From: CAZDYP01 sp964509505 | Lineage (GTDB): Bacteria > Chloroflexota > Anaerolineae > JACRMK01 | Length of the DNA: 29,647 nt | Assembly: GCA_964509505.1 (NCBI GenBank) | Contig: CAZDYP010000047.1 | Location: forward strand, 1 to 29,647 | Direction of reading: 5' to 3' | In this document: positions 28,934-29,647 of the stretch, piece after piece | Layout: the number at the start of each line of letters is the position of its first letter | How positions within the stretch are numbered: position 1 is the stretch's first letter | The notes under the pieces: model-generated | The model's input: the letters and a program-made list of their open reading frames with translations, nothing else | Databases searched by the model: none | What the model was told of the DNA's origin: nothing | Translations under genes and position numbers: made by a program

Positions 28934-29052
28934 CATACGTCCGTATCCACCGCCGCATCAATGGCACACCGTCAACGGAGGGGAGCGGAAGGAACGGAAA
29001 GAGCGCCTCTCTGTTGGTCGTACCCTCCGTTCCTTCCGTTCTTTTCCATTGA
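28934..29052. repeat. 119-bp hairpin-forming repeat unit, copy 2
   Basis: Nearly identical to copy 1 at a 131-base offset, separated from it by a 12-base spacer. It ends 13 bases before the 3' end of the GxxExxY gene. Shorter, diverged copies of its core occur beyond that gene at 29572-29609 and at the window end from about 29624. Confidence 0.92.
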
Positions 29053-29065
29053 TAGTGTATCTCGC

Positions 29066-29527
29066 CTAACTTTTCTTCCACCCTTCTGGTACATACAGCC
29101 ATTGATGATTAACACGATGCTCGGCGATGTTCTTCGGCGGGAAGATGCGTCGCTTGCCGAGTCGTGGCGACCCGAAGTTGAGCAACAAGCCGACAGGGCA
29201 ACGTGTCACAGCAAGATAGGCGATAATTTGCTCTGTATGACTGCTGTCAAAACCATGCAACGCTTTGATTTCGACAACCACCACATCTGCCACAATAAAA
29301 TCAGGGATGTAGTAGCCAATGGGGGTGGTGCCATGCACTGTGTCGTACACTTCCAGTTTTGGCTCCCAACAATAAGGCAGCCTCTTTTCATCAAAGCGCA
29401 CTTTTAGATCACGATGATAGGTGTCTTCACGCAACCCCGGTCCCAGTTTGAGATGCGTCGCCATCGCGCAGCCGATGATTTTGTAAGTCAAATCGTCGTA
29501 GGGTGTTTGTACGAGTTTGCTAGACAT
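29066..29527 (-). CDS. GxxExxY protein (PD-(D/E)xK nuclease-like)
   Basis: 153 residues from the ATG at 29527 (AAGGAG 4 bases upstream). The naming motif is G31-LR-E34-DT-Y37 in LGPGLREDTYHRDL. The nuclease-like core follows: D76 in YYIPDFIV and E86-I-K88 in VVVVEIKAL, then a helix with Q100 (SHTEQIIAYLAVT) and VGLLLNFGSPRLGKRRI. These small proteins are widespread but their role is not established; several lie in introns or beside repeats. Here repeat copies flank the gene on both sides in the same orientation, which suggests it moves or evolves with them. Confidence 0.88.
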   Translation of the reverse strand: MSSKLVQTPYDDLTYKIIGCAMATHLKLGPGLREDTYHRDLKVRFDEKRLPYCWEPKLEVYDTVHGTTPIGYYIPDFIVADVVVVEIKALHGFDSSHTEQIIAYLAVTRCPVGLLLNFGSPRLGKRRIFPPKNIAEHRVNHQWLYVPEGWKKS

Positions 29528-29571
29528 GTGGCTCCTTTTAGATTGAGTGGTAATTGGTGGTTGGAAGAACA

Positions 29572-29647
29572 CGGTCAACGGAAGGGAACGGAAGGAACGG
29601 AAAAAACGCCCTGGCACCAACGGCACACCGTCAACGGAAGGGAACGG
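29572..29647. repeat. Diverged core copies of the 119-bp repeat, cut by the window edge
   Basis: GGTCAACGGAAGGGAACGG, then AAGGAACGGAAAAAACGCC (29572-29609), matches the core of the 119-bp unit in order and orientation. A second start, ACACCGTCAACGG, follows at about 29625 and runs off the edge. These copies lie upstream of the GxxExxY gene. Confidence 0.75.

Noticed and set aside
28803..29052. Possible CRISPR array
   Set aside because: Only two full units of 119 bp with a 12-base spacer; units are far too long and the spacers too short, and no cas genes are present.
28665..29069. Plus-strand open frames through the 119-bp repeats
   Set aside because: They consist almost entirely of repeat sequence, have no Shine-Dalgarno, and the same peptide recurs with each repeat copy; they match no family.

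Overview
The window looks like part of a scaffolded draft genome of a Chloroflexota bacterium, possibly Anaerolineae-like. This placement is inference: it rests on a GC-rich, Arg-CGC-heavy coding style, a monoderm-type envelope gene set (LytR-CpsA-Psr protein, LiaF-like membrane protein), an RpoC with a long N-terminal coiled-coil insertion, a CarD-type gene coupled to a gyrase A gene, and repeat-rich intergenic regions. No 16S rRNA or other decisive marker is present. Two N runs (10 and 100 bases) are scaffold gaps, and both damage genes.

Layout. 1-349: tail of a restriction-modification methylase, a transposase scrap and two small palindromes. 350-1624 (minus): ArsR-type regulator, DUF1579-like protein and AHSA1-type SRPBCC protein, with a leaderless promoter overlapped by an operator-like palindrome. 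1815-3778 (plus): ECF sigma factor coupled to a membrane protein with an anti-sigma-like cytoplasmic part and an extracytoplasmic LCP domain. 3946-4560 (plus): PD-(D/E)xK nuclease-like protein. 4590-8921 (minus): ABC ATPase, ABC-2 permease, LiaF-like membrane protein, NarL-type sensor kinase and response regulator, which looks like an envelope-stress or drug-response module. 9155-11628 (minus): cNMP-domain histidine kinase and a DUF3369-type response regulator. 11700-13445 (minus): lipoprotein metallopeptidase of the HExxH type. 13619-17165 (minus): rpsU, gyrA and carD. 17277-23072 (minus): small antitoxin-like relic, rpsA (5' end lost in the gap) and rpoC. 23308-24291 (minus): amidohydrolase. 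24375-24600 (plus): tRNA-His and tRNA-Arg. 24648-28688 (minus): class III aminotransferase, GT-C-like membrane protein and aldo/keto reductase. 28803-29647: repeat units on both sides of a GxxExxY-family gene.

The core genes (rpoC, rpsA, rpsU, gyrA, carD, tRNAs) serve transcription, translation and DNA topology. rpoC is not next to rpoB here; it has its own consensus promoter, a terminator-like leader hairpin and a hairpin presenting its Shine-Dalgarno sequence. The accessory genes are mostly signalling: one ECF sigma system, two two-component pairs and one ArsR operon.

The most striking non-coding signal is a set of phased 7-mer or 8-mer arrays in at least nine intergenic gaps. Several are inverted about their centre, so the transcript could fold into one long hairpin. 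Each locus has its own unit sequence, and genes that start right after an array tend to lack a Shine-Dalgarno sequence. Other repeat families are short perfect palindromes, a 100-bp nested inverted repeat, a 147-bp long inverted repeat, and 119-bp hairpin units next to the GxxExxY gene.
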